From positions 307,296 through 371,295 of the forward strand of contig NZ_NESG01000005.1 in the NCBI RefSeq assembly GCF_002778275.1: a DNA stretch of 64,000 nucleotides, read 5' to 3'. Under the pieces are notes generated by a model. The model ran no database searches, was not told the origin of the DNA, and saw only the letters and a list, made by a program, of their open reading frames with translations. The stretch comes from Limnohabitans sp. G3-2. GTDB lineage: Bacteria > Pseudomonadota > Gammaproteobacteria > Burkholderiales > Burkholderiaceae_C. The position numbers and the translations under genes were made by a program. Every line of letters starts with the position of its first letter. The stretch's first letter is position 1. Positions 19,709 through 26,442 of the stretch are shown here, in pieces.

Positions 19709-20491
19709 ATGCGCCCGCTGGCCCCATGGGCGCCGCGCCACATCCTCGGCGTCTTCACCGACATCGACGACACGCTGACCACCGATGGCGCCATCACCCC
19801 TGAGGCCCTGCAAGCGCTGGCGGATCTGAAAGCCGCCGGTCTGCACGTGGTGCCCATCACCGGGCGGCCTGTGGGTTGGAGCGAGGCGTTTGCACAAAGC
19901 TGGCCGGTGGATGCCATCGTGGCCGAAAACGGGGCGGTGGGGCTGCAGCACACCGCCGCGCAGGGCCTGCGCAAGCTGTACCAACAAGACGCCGCCACTC
20001 GGGCAAGCCACTTTGCACGCCTGCAACAGGTGCTGGCGCACATCGAGCAGCGCATCCCTGGCGCTCGCCGATCTCAAGACAGCGCTGGGCGTGAAACCGA
20101 CATCGCCATCGACCACAGCGAGTTCACGCAGCTGCCGCAGCACGCCATCGAGGAAGTGGTGCGCCAGATGCAGGCCGCAGGCATGACCGCCACCGTCAGC
20201 AGCATCCACATCAATGGCTGGTTGGGCACGCATAGCAAACTCACCGGCGCACGCTGGATCGTGCGCGAGTTGTGGGGGCGCGATCTGGATGCCGAAATCG
20301 AGCGCTGGGTTTATGTGGGAGACTCGACCAATGACCAGGTGATGTTTGAACACTTCCCGCACAGTGTGGGTGTGGCCAACATCCGCCGTTTTGAGTCGCA
20401 GCTCACCCACCCGCCGCGCTACATCACGCCCAGCGAACGTGGCGCAGGCTTTGCCGAATTGGCCAGGCACCTGCTGACGCGTCTGCGCTGA
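19709..20491 (+). CDS. HAD-superfamily (type IIB) phosphatase
   Basis: A 260-residue HAD hydrolase. Motif I is DIDDT (residues 18-22) with nucleophile D18; a large C2-type cap domain occupies the middle, and motif IV is GDSTND. The cap type and length resemble mannosyl-3-phosphoglycerate phosphatase and sucrose-phosphatase families, but no synthase partner is present, so the sugar-phosphate substrate is unknown. It follows prfC by 6 bases and is probably cotranscribed. Confidence 0.85.
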   Translation: MRPLAPWAPRHILGVFTDIDDTLTTDGAITPEALQALADLKAAGLHVVPITGRPVGWSEAFAQSWPVDAIVAENGAVGLQHTAAQGLRKLYQQDAATRASHFARLQQVLAHIEQRIPGARRSQDSAGRETDIAIDHSEFTQLPQHAIEEVVRQMQAAGMTATVSSIHINGWLGTHSKLTGARWIVRELWGRDLDAEIERWVYVGDSTNDQVMFEHFPHSVGVANIRRFESQLTHPPRYITPSERGAGFAELARHLLTRLR

Positions 20492-20528
20492 AACTCCGTT
20501 AAACCCCCTTCGTGGCCATCTGCGCGAT

Positions 20529-20542
20529 ACACACACACACAC
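20529..20542. repeat. (AC)7 microsatellite
   Basis: Seven uninterrupted AC dinucleotides lie 15 bases before the methyltransferase start codon, in the spacer where its ribosome-binding site would be. Slippage could change the spacing of upstream signals. Confidence 0.8.
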
Positions 20543-20557
20543 CGACTGGACCTGCGC

Positions 20558-21721
20558 ATGAACGCCCCCACCCTTTTGACCTGGTCTGAAAAAGACACCC
20601 CACGCGCTGCTTTGTGGCGCTCCGACCAAGTGCTGCCCAAAACCGTGGTGTTGGCCGACGACACCATGAGCGCCGACACGGCCTACCGCCTGGCTTGCGC
20701 GGGCACAGGCTTGCTGTGGCGCAGCGACTTTCAGAATGCGCGGCAAATGCTGCAAGCGCTGACACGGCGGATCGACAAACCCAAAAAGGTTCGCGCCAAA
20801 AAGCAAGATCCCAACGCGCCCGTGATCGCCGGCGCGGCCTTCCACACCCACCGCCAGGCGCAAGCCCAACGCACACGCATCCTGAGCCAGGTCTTGATTG
20901 AACTCGATGGCGACTATGGCATTGACCTGCGCCGCGCCCCCGATGCCAAAGCGGCCTGTGTACAAGCCTTTGGAGCCGCCCCTGGACAAGCCTCGGTGAT
21001 CTCGCTGCGCAGCTTGCAAGGCGTGATTGGTGCGTTTGAATGGCGCAAAAATGGCGTAGAGGTGCCCGCCATGGGCGAAGCCTTGCGCATTTACCCGCAC
21101 TACGGCGTGTTCTCACCGGTGCGCGGCGAATATGTGGAACTTGTCGCCAAAGCCCCGCTGCCCGAAGCGCTCAAGACCCATTCTGTGGCCTTTGACATTG
21201 GCGTGGGCACCGGCGTTTTATCGGCGGTCTTGGCGCGCCGTGGTGCGGCGCAGGTGGTGGGCACGGACCTGTCCGAACGCGCCTTGGCCTGCGCCTTGGA
21301 CAACCTGCAACGCTTGGGGCTGCAAAACCAAGTGCAACTGGTGCCCACCAGCTTGTTCCCAGAAGGCCGAGCGGCCGTGGTGGTGTGCAACCCGCCTTGG
21401 CTGCCCGCCCGCCCCACCACCTTGCTGGAACAAGCGGTGTACGACGAAGGCAGCCAAATGCTCAAAGGCTTTTTGAAGGACCTGCCCGAGCACCTGTGCG
21501 ATGGCGGCGAAGGCTGGCTGATCTTGTCCGATCTGGCCGAACACCTGGGCCTGCGCACACGCGAAGCCCTGTTGGGCTGGATCGCGGACGCGGGCCTGCA
21601 GGTGCTGGACCGCATGGATGTGAAGCCTGTGCACGCCAAAGCCCAGGATGCCACCGACCCGCTGCATGCCGCACGCTCGGCCGAAGTCACCTCACTCTGG
21701 CGCTTGGGCGTGGCAAGCTAA
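20558..21721 (+). CDS. Class I SAM-dependent methyltransferase (PrmC/RsmC-like)
   Basis: A 387-residue protein with an N-terminal domain of unknown fold (residues 1-190) and a C-terminal Rossmann methyltransferase domain. The SAM loop is FDIGVGTGVLS near residue 212 and the catalytic NPPW is near 278-281; NPP-Y/W motifs methylate amide or exocyclic amino nitrogens, as in glutamine (PrmC) and rRNA guanine (RsmC) methylation. The target cannot be told from sequence. The (AC)7 run lies in its leader. Confidence 0.82.
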   Translation: MNAPTLLTWSEKDTPRAALWRSDQVLPKTVVLADDTMSADTAYRLACAGTGLLWRSDFQNARQMLQALTRRIDKPKKVRAKKQDPNAPVIAGAAFHTHRQAQAQRTRILSQVLIELDGDYGIDLRRAPDAKAACVQAFGAAPGQASVISLRSLQGVIGAFEWRKNGVEVPAMGEALRIYPHYGVFSPVRGEYVELVAKAPLPEALKTHSVAFDIGVGTGVLSAVLARRGAAQVVGTDLSERALACALDNLQRLGLQNQVQLVPTSLFPEGRAAVVVCNPPWLPARPTTLLEQAVYDEGSQMLKGFLKDLPEHLCDGGEGWLILSDLAEHLGLRTREALLGWIADAGLQVLDRMDVKPVHAKAQDATDPLHAARSAEVTSLWRLGVAS

Positions 21722-21727
21722 GCCCGC

Positions 21728-21901
21728 CCTTCGGCCGCAGGTGGGGGCCTTCCACCACAGTCAAAAGACAGGTGCCCATCGCATCCACTTCAACGGCCAT
21801 CGTGGGCGCGAGCCCCTGCTCGCGAATGCTGGAACCACCGCTCGCACTCCAAACAGGCCTCAGCACCGAACGACCATTCGGCCGCAGAGGCGGCCCCTAC
21901 A
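21728..21901. repeat. REP-like palindromic elements (three degenerate units)
   Basis: Immediately after the methyltransferase stop lie a degenerate B-type unit (TTCGGCCGCAGG... at 21728-21758), an A-type unit at 21802-21828 (GCGAG/CTCGC hairpin followed by CGAATG), and a B-type unit at 21875-21901 (GGCCGC/GCGGCC hairpin). They belong to the same family as the large array at 51477-51902. The stretch 21752-21849 is also repeated near 37181. Confidence 0.8.
21752..21849. repeat. 98-bp dispersed repeat, copy 1
   Basis: Ninety-eight bases are repeated at 37181-37278 in the same orientation with about six mismatches. They share CAGTCAAAAGACAGGTGCCC, a unique middle segment and an A-type REP unit. 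The two copies bracket the accessory haemagglutinin region: one after the methyltransferase, the other touching the end of uvrA. Confidence 0.85.
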
Positions 21902-21908
21902 AAATCCG

Positions 21909-22190
21909 TCATTCAACACTCGCAATACCCACCCCATGGCTCAAGCCCACGCTGCTGCCGATCTTGATGCCGTTGGCCGCTGCTGCACCAAGGTTGGTTT
22001 TGCCGTCGGCACCTGCCAGCAAGGCGCATGAGCAGGCCACATCGCTGGGCTGAACCCCCGCAACAAATGCAGCTTCAATCTGGGCCCATGGCAGGACTTA
22101 GGCCAGAGCCACCAGTCGGTGACTCATATCGATCATCTGATCGAGGCGGCTGCATAAAAATTTGGGCGTATTTGCGATGGTGTCCGCCAT
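21909..22190 (-). pseudogene. Degenerate transposase N-terminus (IS5-type, remnant)
   Basis: From the ATG at 22190 the frame reads MADTIANTPKFLCSRLDQMI..., then after an in-frame TAA continues as VLPWAQIEAAFV and runs on to a stop at 21909. RLDQMIDxxHxLVxLA followed by xPWxxIEA is the usual start of one subgroup of IS5-family transposases. The internal stop, the loss of the rest of the gene and the absence of terminal repeats mark it as a relic. The family call is from memory of motifs only. Confidence 0.45.
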
Positions 22191-22297
22191 GTTAAATACA
22201 CTCCAGGAACTACCCCAGATCAAATCGAAACTTGAGAGTTTCGGACACCAACAACTGCACTGCGTGCCAGTTGCGGACATTTGGCAGAGACAACTAC

Positions 22298-22335
22298 ATG
22301 AGGCTTATAAAGGGGCATAGATAGGCCTCATTTTT
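22298..22335 (+). terminator. Possible terminator or inverted repeat
   Basis: ATGAGGC and GCCTCAT pair across a 20-base loop and are followed by TTTT on the plus strand. It lies just past the DUF2145 stop, in the convergent spacer. The long loop makes it a weak candidate. Confidence 0.35.
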
Positions 22336-22352
22336 GAATATGGCCAAGCCAA

Positions 22353-23150
22353 TCAAGGTAGAACTTTGAGCAGATGTGCGTTTTGATCGTATTTCATCAG
22401 GTAATCACTGATGCGCTCGAAGGTCGCTGTCACAGGTTTTCCTGGATGATCTGTTGTGGCTACCTCTGCACTGAAAATCGAACCCAGCATCAATTTAAAG
22501 GGATTGACTTCTACAGCTTGCGCAACAAAATATTTTTGCGCCACTTCTTTTAGCTTATGAATATCCGTTGTTTGATAAATTGCAGAATTGATGACATCGA
22601 GTGTGAATTCCGTACAGTTTTGACGTCCTTGGGTAAATGGATTGGCAATGACCGAATAGCGCGGCTCATGCAATTTTTTGTAATCTGAAGATGCGATGAC
22701 CTTGAGTAAACGCTGCTGGAGTTCGGCAGAAGGGATGAGTATTCCAGCCTCCAATTGCGCAACGCCAGAGAAAAAATCGACCGGAAAATCTTGTACCAAG
22801 CGGCTTTTGTCTGGCTGGTCATCGTATTGATAAAGATTGTAAATTGAGTACCCCGGCAGAGTGCGTCCATCGGCCGTCTGGATGCTGGAGTAGACGATGA
22901 AGGCCGCGTGTGTGAAATGCATGCCGGGAGGCATTTCAGACAACGGTCGCCCCATGCGCGCCAGGATGGCGACATGCACCCCTTTTGCAGCCAAGGTTTG
23001 CTCGACTTTTTTTGCAAAAGCGATGATTTTTTCTGCCTCGAAACGATTCGTTTCCCCTGCAAAACTGCCCGCAGAACTGAATCCAGCAGCAGCCCAAGCG
23101 GTTGAACAAAAAAACCAAAAACCAAAAAAGCATGTGAAGAGTAAGCGCAT
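22353..23150 (-). CDS. DUF2145 family secreted protein (NlpC/LRAT-like cysteine hydrolase candidate)
   Basis: A 265-residue protein with a clear signal peptide (MRLLFTCFFGFWFF...AWA). Its family resemblance is to DUF2145. H81 (GMHFTHAAF) and C179 (RQNCTEF) sit in the arrangement of a permuted papain-like NlpC/P60 or LRAT hydrolase, so it may be a periplasmic peptidase or acyl hydrolase; that is inference. It lies directly after the small Ala/Gly-rich gene and at the end of the duplicated toxin modules. An in-frame TTG at 23162 is an alternative start, but ATG 23150 gives the cleaner signal peptide. Confidence 0.78.
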   Translation of the reverse strand: MRLLFTCFFGFWFFCSTAWAAAGFSSAGSFAGETNRFEAEKIIAFAKKVEQTLAAKGVHVAILARMGRPLSEMPPGMHFTHAAFIVYSSIQTADGRTLPGYSIYNLYQYDDQPDKSRLVQDFPVDFFSGVAQLEAGILIPSAELQQRLLKVIASSDYKKLHEPRYSVIANPFTQGRQNCTEFTLDVINSAIYQTTDIHKLKEVAQKYFVAQAVEVNPFKLMLGSIFSAEVATTDHPGKPVTATFERISDYLMKYDQNAHLLKVLP

Positions 23151-23158
23151 GATGTATC

Positions 23159-23530
23159 TCAATTGGTGGGGGTATTGTGGATTTGAAGCGCTTTGTTGGG
23201 CGGCAAAATCGAGATGGTTTCATCGGTGATAGGCAGTGGTTTGCCTACGGATCGGGATGCCGCATCGACCAGAGCCCCACCGGATTGCACTGCAGCACCT
23301 CCCGCCCCCAAAGCAATCAGTCCACTGGCCAAAATTGGGGTGGCGATGATGCCAGATGCCAATTGACCCGTAGCTGCCAAACTGTGACCTGCGCTCGCGC
23401 TGGTGTTGCCACTCGCCTGAGTGCCTGCCCTGACCGCCTGACCAGCATGTTCTGCTGGATTTGCAAAAGCCACGGCCGTCCAAATGGATAAACCTAAAGG
23501 CCAGGCGCTTGAAAAAGTTATTGATTTCAT
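23159..23530 (-). CDS. Small secreted/membrane protein, unknown function
   Basis: A 123-residue protein with an N-terminal signal-like segment (KSITFSSAWPLGLSIWTAVAFA) and a second long hydrophobic Ala/Gly/Ile stretch near residues 52-85 (LASGIIATPILASGLIALGAGG) that could span the membrane. A strong AAGGAGAGG ribosome-binding site precedes ATG 23530. It is next to the DUF2145 gene with almost no gap and is likely its partner. I do not recognise the family. Its position after a toxin module makes it one candidate for an immunity factor, without direct evidence. Confidence 0.7.
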   Translation of the reverse strand: MKSITFSSAWPLGLSIWTAVAFANPAEHAGQAVRAGTQASGNTSASAGHSLAATGQLASGIIATPILASGLIALGAGGAAVQSGGALVDAASRSVGKPLPITDETISILPPNKALQIHNTPTN

Positions 23531-23585
23531 GTTGATTTCCTCTCCTTAAAAAATATGCTTTTGGACTACGCCAATCTCCCATTCA

Positions 23586-23989
23586 TTAGCCATTCAACAT
23601 GTTGGTGCCCAAGTTGATGCCGCTGCTGGAGACGCTAGTTCCCATGATGATGTTGATGACCCCGTTGAATTGGACGTCGAACTGGCTGTAAACGTTGCGG
23701 CTGATGTCGCCTGCGCTTGGGCCTGGATGTTGACTTGCCGAAAGCCATTGACTTTGCTCAAGATGGTGGGCTGTGGGCTACCGGGGTCGCTGCGGTCAGC
23801 AAAAATTTGTGTCCATGCCTGCGATGGCACGGACCATGCCAGGCCCAATGCGATCCGTAGTGCGCGAACCGTTTGCGGCAGACCCGGCGTGCACCCCCGT
23901 GCTGGAGTGGGTGACTTTGTCTTGCTACCGATGAAAGACATTAAGGACACTGGTACCCGCGCTTTGCCGTCTATGTTCACGTAGCCCAT
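23586..23989 (-). pseudogene. Frameshifted remnant of a filamentous haemagglutinin TPS domain fused behind a repeat end
   Basis: The first 12 codons (MGYVNIDGKARV) are the tail of the tandem repeat. Then the frame reads RALRIALGLAWSVPSQAW and TQIFADRSDPGSPQPTIL, which parallels the signal peptide and the TRIVADPTAPSAQRPTVL start of the main haemagglutinin. After about FRQVNIQ the match jumps frame: the shifted frame gives PSAGDISRNVYSQFDV, matching TPSAAGVSRNTYSQFDV, and ends at a TAA at 23586. So it is a broken N-terminus of a second TpsA gene, left by rearrangement. Confidence 0.72.
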
Positions 23990-23998
23990 GTCGCTCTT

Positions 23999-24709
23999 TC
24001 ACTTGCCCTGCGGATTGTTCTTGAGCCAATCGAACATGATCGATTGCGTCTGCGGTTTGGTGATGTATTTTTCCAATGCGTGGTAATAGTTAATTCCGTA
24101 AACAATCGCACCACCACCCAAACCACCACCCAAACCACCACCCATAAGCGCAGCCCCATAGGTGTACAAACTCCCCCCACCCGTTGTAGGCGCGAGTGCA
24201 ACGCCTGCTACTGCGCCACCAACAAGTGCGGCACCAGAGCCCAGTACCCAGAGCTTCGGATTGGTCACCGGATCCCGCCAATCATTGACCTGGCCAAGGT
24301 AAGCGGCCCCCGCGCTGCTCACGCTCTGGCGCATGATGCTGTTGCTCACCGGCGAGCCCAGTGACACAAAGCTCAGGTTTTCATAAGCCTTGCCGTACAG
24401 CGCACCCGCTTGCAACGCCTTTCTTGCGTCTTCGTTGCCCGCACTGTGTGTCACCACCAGCGTCGGCCCCTGTGCGTTGAGCGTTCTGTAGGTGTATTCG
24501 TTGAGCACGTCCTTCTTGCTTAGACTGTTGGGCAAGTATTCGCCCACATCCTTGTCCAAGCCTTGTGTGCTGTTGAGGATGAAGCCCGTGTTCTCGCCCC
24601 CCAGCACCTTGGACAAAGCTTGCGCACTTGCAGCTGCAGTCTCAGGCTTGTTTTGCATGCCCGTTTGCACGAATACCCGCGCTTTGCCGTCTATGTTCAC
24701 GTAGCCCAT
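23999..24709 (-). CDS. Truncated duplicate of the orphan toxin C-terminal module
   Basis: A 236-residue protein starting 9 bases after the stop of the 452-residue gene. Residues 1-149 nearly repeat the catalytic part of that protein, including the lipase-like THSAGN (S89), and the last 22 residues (YITKPQ...NNPQGK) are the same. The middle is a different, glycine-rich hydrophobic stretch (AALVGGAVAGVAL, GGGLGGGLGGG). It lacks the pre-toxin and delivery part, so if expressed it would stay in the producer or need another carrier. It could be a decoy, a spare cassette for recombination, or just a by-product of duplication. Confidence 0.7.
   Translation of the reverse strand: MGYVNIDGKARVFVQTGMQNKPETAAASAQALSKVLGGENTGFILNSTQGLDKDVGEYLPNSLSKKDVLNEYTYRTLNAQGPTLVVTHSAGNEDARKALQAGALYGKAYENLSFVSLGSPVSNSIMRQSVSSAGAAYLGQVNDWRDPVTNPKLWVLGSGAALVGGAVAGVALAPTTGGGSLYTYGAALMGGGLGGGLGGGAIVYGINYYHALEKYITKPQTQSIMFDWLKNNPQGK
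24108..24145. repeat. 12-bp tandem repeat coding GGGL in the downstream toxin copy
   Basis: Three copies of ACCACCCAAACC-type units code for GGGLGGGLGGG on the minus strand within the variable centre of the 236-residue protein. In-frame slippage would alter only the length of the hydrophobic loop. Confidence 0.75.
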
Positions 24710-24718
24710 GTCGCTCTT

Positions 24719-26077
24719 TCACTTGCCCTGCGGATTGTTCTTGAGCCAATCGAACATGATCGATTGCGTCTGCGGCTTGGTGATGTACTGCGGGAAAGGG
24801 TGCACATACTGAATACCTGCACCTGCTGCACCTGCTGCACCTGCTGCACCTGCCGCAATTGAACCGCCTGTGTATAGGAGTGCAGGATTGGCAGTAAAGA
24901 TTCCTGTAACAAACAAAGCTCCGCCAGCCAAGAAACCACCACCCCCAACGATTGCCGCCGTCTTGCTGTAAGTCACCGGATCCCGCCAATCATTGACCTG
25001 GCCAAGGTAAGCGGCCCCCGCGCTGCTCACGCTCTGGCGCATGATGCTGTTGCTCACCGGCGAGCCCAGTGACACAAAGCTCAGGTTTTCATAAGCCTTG
25101 CCGTACAGCGCACCCGCTTGCAACGCCTTTCTTGCGTCTTCGTTCCCAGCGCTGTGTGTCACCACCAGCGTCGGCCCCTGTGCGTTGAGCGTTCTGTAGG
25201 TGTATTCGTTGAGCACGTCCTTCTTGCTTAGACTGTTGGGCAAGTATTCGCCCACATCCTTGTCCAAGCCTTGTGTGCTGTTGAGGATGAAGCCCGTGTT
25301 CTCGCCCCCCAGCACCTTGGACAAAGCTTGCGCACTTGCAGCTGCAGTCTCTGGCTTGTTTTGCATGCCCGTTTGCACAAATACCCGCGCTTTGCCGTCT
25401 ATGTTCACGTAGCCCATGTCGCTCTCCTTGGCAATTTCTGCTCTGTCTTTGGGGTTGTTCAGGTCCTGAATACCGCTGCTGGTCATGTTTTGCGCCGAGC
25501 TGTCTTTGACCAAGATCGGCGTATCGGTTTTGCCAATGCCTGCGATCAGCTGATTGAGGACTTCGGGGTTTTCTGCAGCCAGCTTGCGCAAATCGTTGTC
25601 CGTGAGGTTGATGATTTTGTCGTTGTCATTCTTGTCCCGCGCAACGATCTTGCCTTTGTAGTGATACAGGTAGTTGTTGTCGGTGGCATTGAATGCCGTA
25701 GCCGCACCAACTGCGCCACCCGTAGCTGCACCGACAGCCGTGCCCGCCGCCAAAACCAAGGCTTGCTTGAGTTGTGCGGGCATGTCGCTGGTCATGAGCG
25801 CCTGTCCTATTTGGTCAATCACGGCCTGGCTGCTGGCCGCGCCCACCGCACCTTGCATGCCCCCCGTTAAACCACCCACCACCGCATGCAGAGCTAAACG
25901 GTTCTTGCCGCCTTCACGCCAAGCGGTAATGCCCGCCTGGTCGCCGGATGCAAGCGCCTGGTCGTATTGCTTTTGGGCGTAGTCCCCCACCGCCTTGCTC
26001 GCTTGCTTGCCAAACTCTTGAGTGATGGTGACTTGCGCTTCAATCTCTTTTGTGACTATTTCTGCGTCAAAGGTCAT
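24719..26077 (-). CDS. Orphan CdiA-CT-like module: pre-toxin plus lipase-like toxin domain
   Basis: A 452-residue protein whose ATG overlaps the lipoprotein stop (ATGA), which decides the start. Residues 2-30 (TFDAEIVTKEIEAQVTITQ...) copy a segment near the C-terminus of the main haemagglutinin. A hydrophobic Ala/Gly pre-toxin follows, ending in ATDNNYL (132-137), a degenerate form of the VENN boundary that marks CdiA toxin modules. The toxin part carries LVVTHSAGN with S309, a lipase-type nucleophile elbow, then FVSLGSP and a hydrophobic C-terminal segment. It has no signal peptide. Inference: a stored toxin that could be recombined onto the large exoprotein; phospholipase or esterase activity is likely but unproven. 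Confidence 0.8.
   Translation of the reverse strand: MTFDAEIVTKEIEAQVTITQEFGKQASKAVGDYAQKQYDQALASGDQAGITAWREGGKNRLALHAVVGGLTGGMQGAVGAASSQAVIDQIGQALMTSDMPAQLKQALVLAAGTAVGAATGGAVGAATAFNATDNNYLYHYKGKIVARDKNDNDKIINLTDNDLRKLAAENPEVLNQLIAGIGKTDTPILVKDSSAQNMTSSGIQDLNNPKDRAEIAKESDMGYVNIDGKARVFVQTGMQNKPETAAASAQALSKVLGGENTGFILNSTQGLDKDVGEYLPNSLSKKDVLNEYTYRTLNAQGPTLVVTHSAGNEDARKALQAGALYGKAYENLSFVSLGSPVSNSIMRQSVSSAGAAYLGQVNDWRDPVTYSKTAAIVGGGGFLAGGALFVTGIFTANPALLYTGGSIAAGAAGAAGAAGAGIQYVHPFPQYITKPQTQSIMFDWLKNNPQGK
24820..24853. repeat. 9-bp tandem repeat (CACCTGCTG), 3.8 copies
   Basis: Three full and one partial CACCTGCTG units code on the minus strand for an AAGAAGAAG tract in the variable hydrophobic centre of the orphan toxin. 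It is the counterpart of the 12-bp GGGL repeat in the other copy. Confidence 0.85.
26007..26072. repeat. 66-bp homology with the main haemagglutinin gene (copy in orphan module)
   Basis: This stretch matches 27268-27333 with about six mismatches and the same reading frame (codes for TITQEFGKQ and its surroundings in both). It is placed so that a crossover would replace the haemagglutinin C-terminus with the orphan toxin. Confidence 0.85.
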
Positions 26078-26442
26078 GGGTAAAGACAGCGAGGATCGCA
26101 ATGTTCCAGATATATGTAATCTTTGGCCCGCATGCATGAATGCACCTGAAGAGTATGTTTATTCAAGCCTTTAAAGTAATCTGCTGTTGTTTGGTTGCGC
26201 TGTATTTCATAACCCGCTTTAAAAGTAACTGGATCACCACCGCAATCAATGAAATCCTCTTTGCGTCCCTCCCTCGTCATCCCTGCTTTAACCCAATGGG
26301 CTCCGTAGGGTTTTATGGATTGAACAATCCTCGCGTGCTCAAGCGCACATGGTCCGTTGATGCACTGACCATACAAACAGCCTGATAAAAGAAAAGGCAT
26401 AGCAATCAGTCCGCATAAAAAAATCAGAGATCGATTTTTCAT
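26074..26442 (-). CDS. Lipoprotein, candidate immunity or accessory protein of the haemagglutinin locus
   Basis: A 122-residue lipoprotein: Lys/Arg start, hydrophobic stretch and lipobox LLSGC with C22. The mature part has paired cysteines and the family-like blocks KPYGAHWVKAGMTREGRKEDFIDCGG and YLEHCDPRCLYP. Similar small lipoproteins accompany haemagglutinin genes in other Proteobacteria. Its ATG overlaps the stop of the giant exoprotein and its TGA overlaps the ATG of the orphan module, so all three are translationally coupled. A role as immunity protein at the envelope is plausible, not shown. Confidence 0.8.
   Translation of the reverse strand: MKNRSLIFLCGLIAMPFLLSGCLYGQCINGPCALEHARIVQSIKPYGAHWVKAGMTREGRKEDFIDCGGDPVTFKAGYEIQRNQTTADYFKGLNKHTLQVHSCMRAKDYIYLEHCDPRCLYP

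Larger units (their letters stand above)
23954..25425. repeat. Tandem duplication of the toxin module (units of about 720 and 708 bp)
   Basis: 23954-24067 matches 24674-24787 (114 bp, one mismatch, offset 720) and 24264-24717 matches 24972-25425 (454 bp, about five mismatches, offset 708). Between these matched blocks the two units differ completely: 24068-24263 (196 bp) against 24788-24971 (184 bp). The duplication creates the 236-residue gene and a third, truncated MGYVNIDGKARV start at 23989. The near-identity shows it is recent, while the non-matching centre points to gene conversion or cassette exchange. Confidence 0.92.

Noticed and set aside
21909..22190. Fragment of the haemagglutinin gene (VQP-S-DV...ALLAG resembles VQPGDVDGTGALLAG)
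   Set aside because: The resemblance is short and local, while the preceding RLDQMID...PWAQIEA pattern fits an IS5-type transposase start over a longer stretch.
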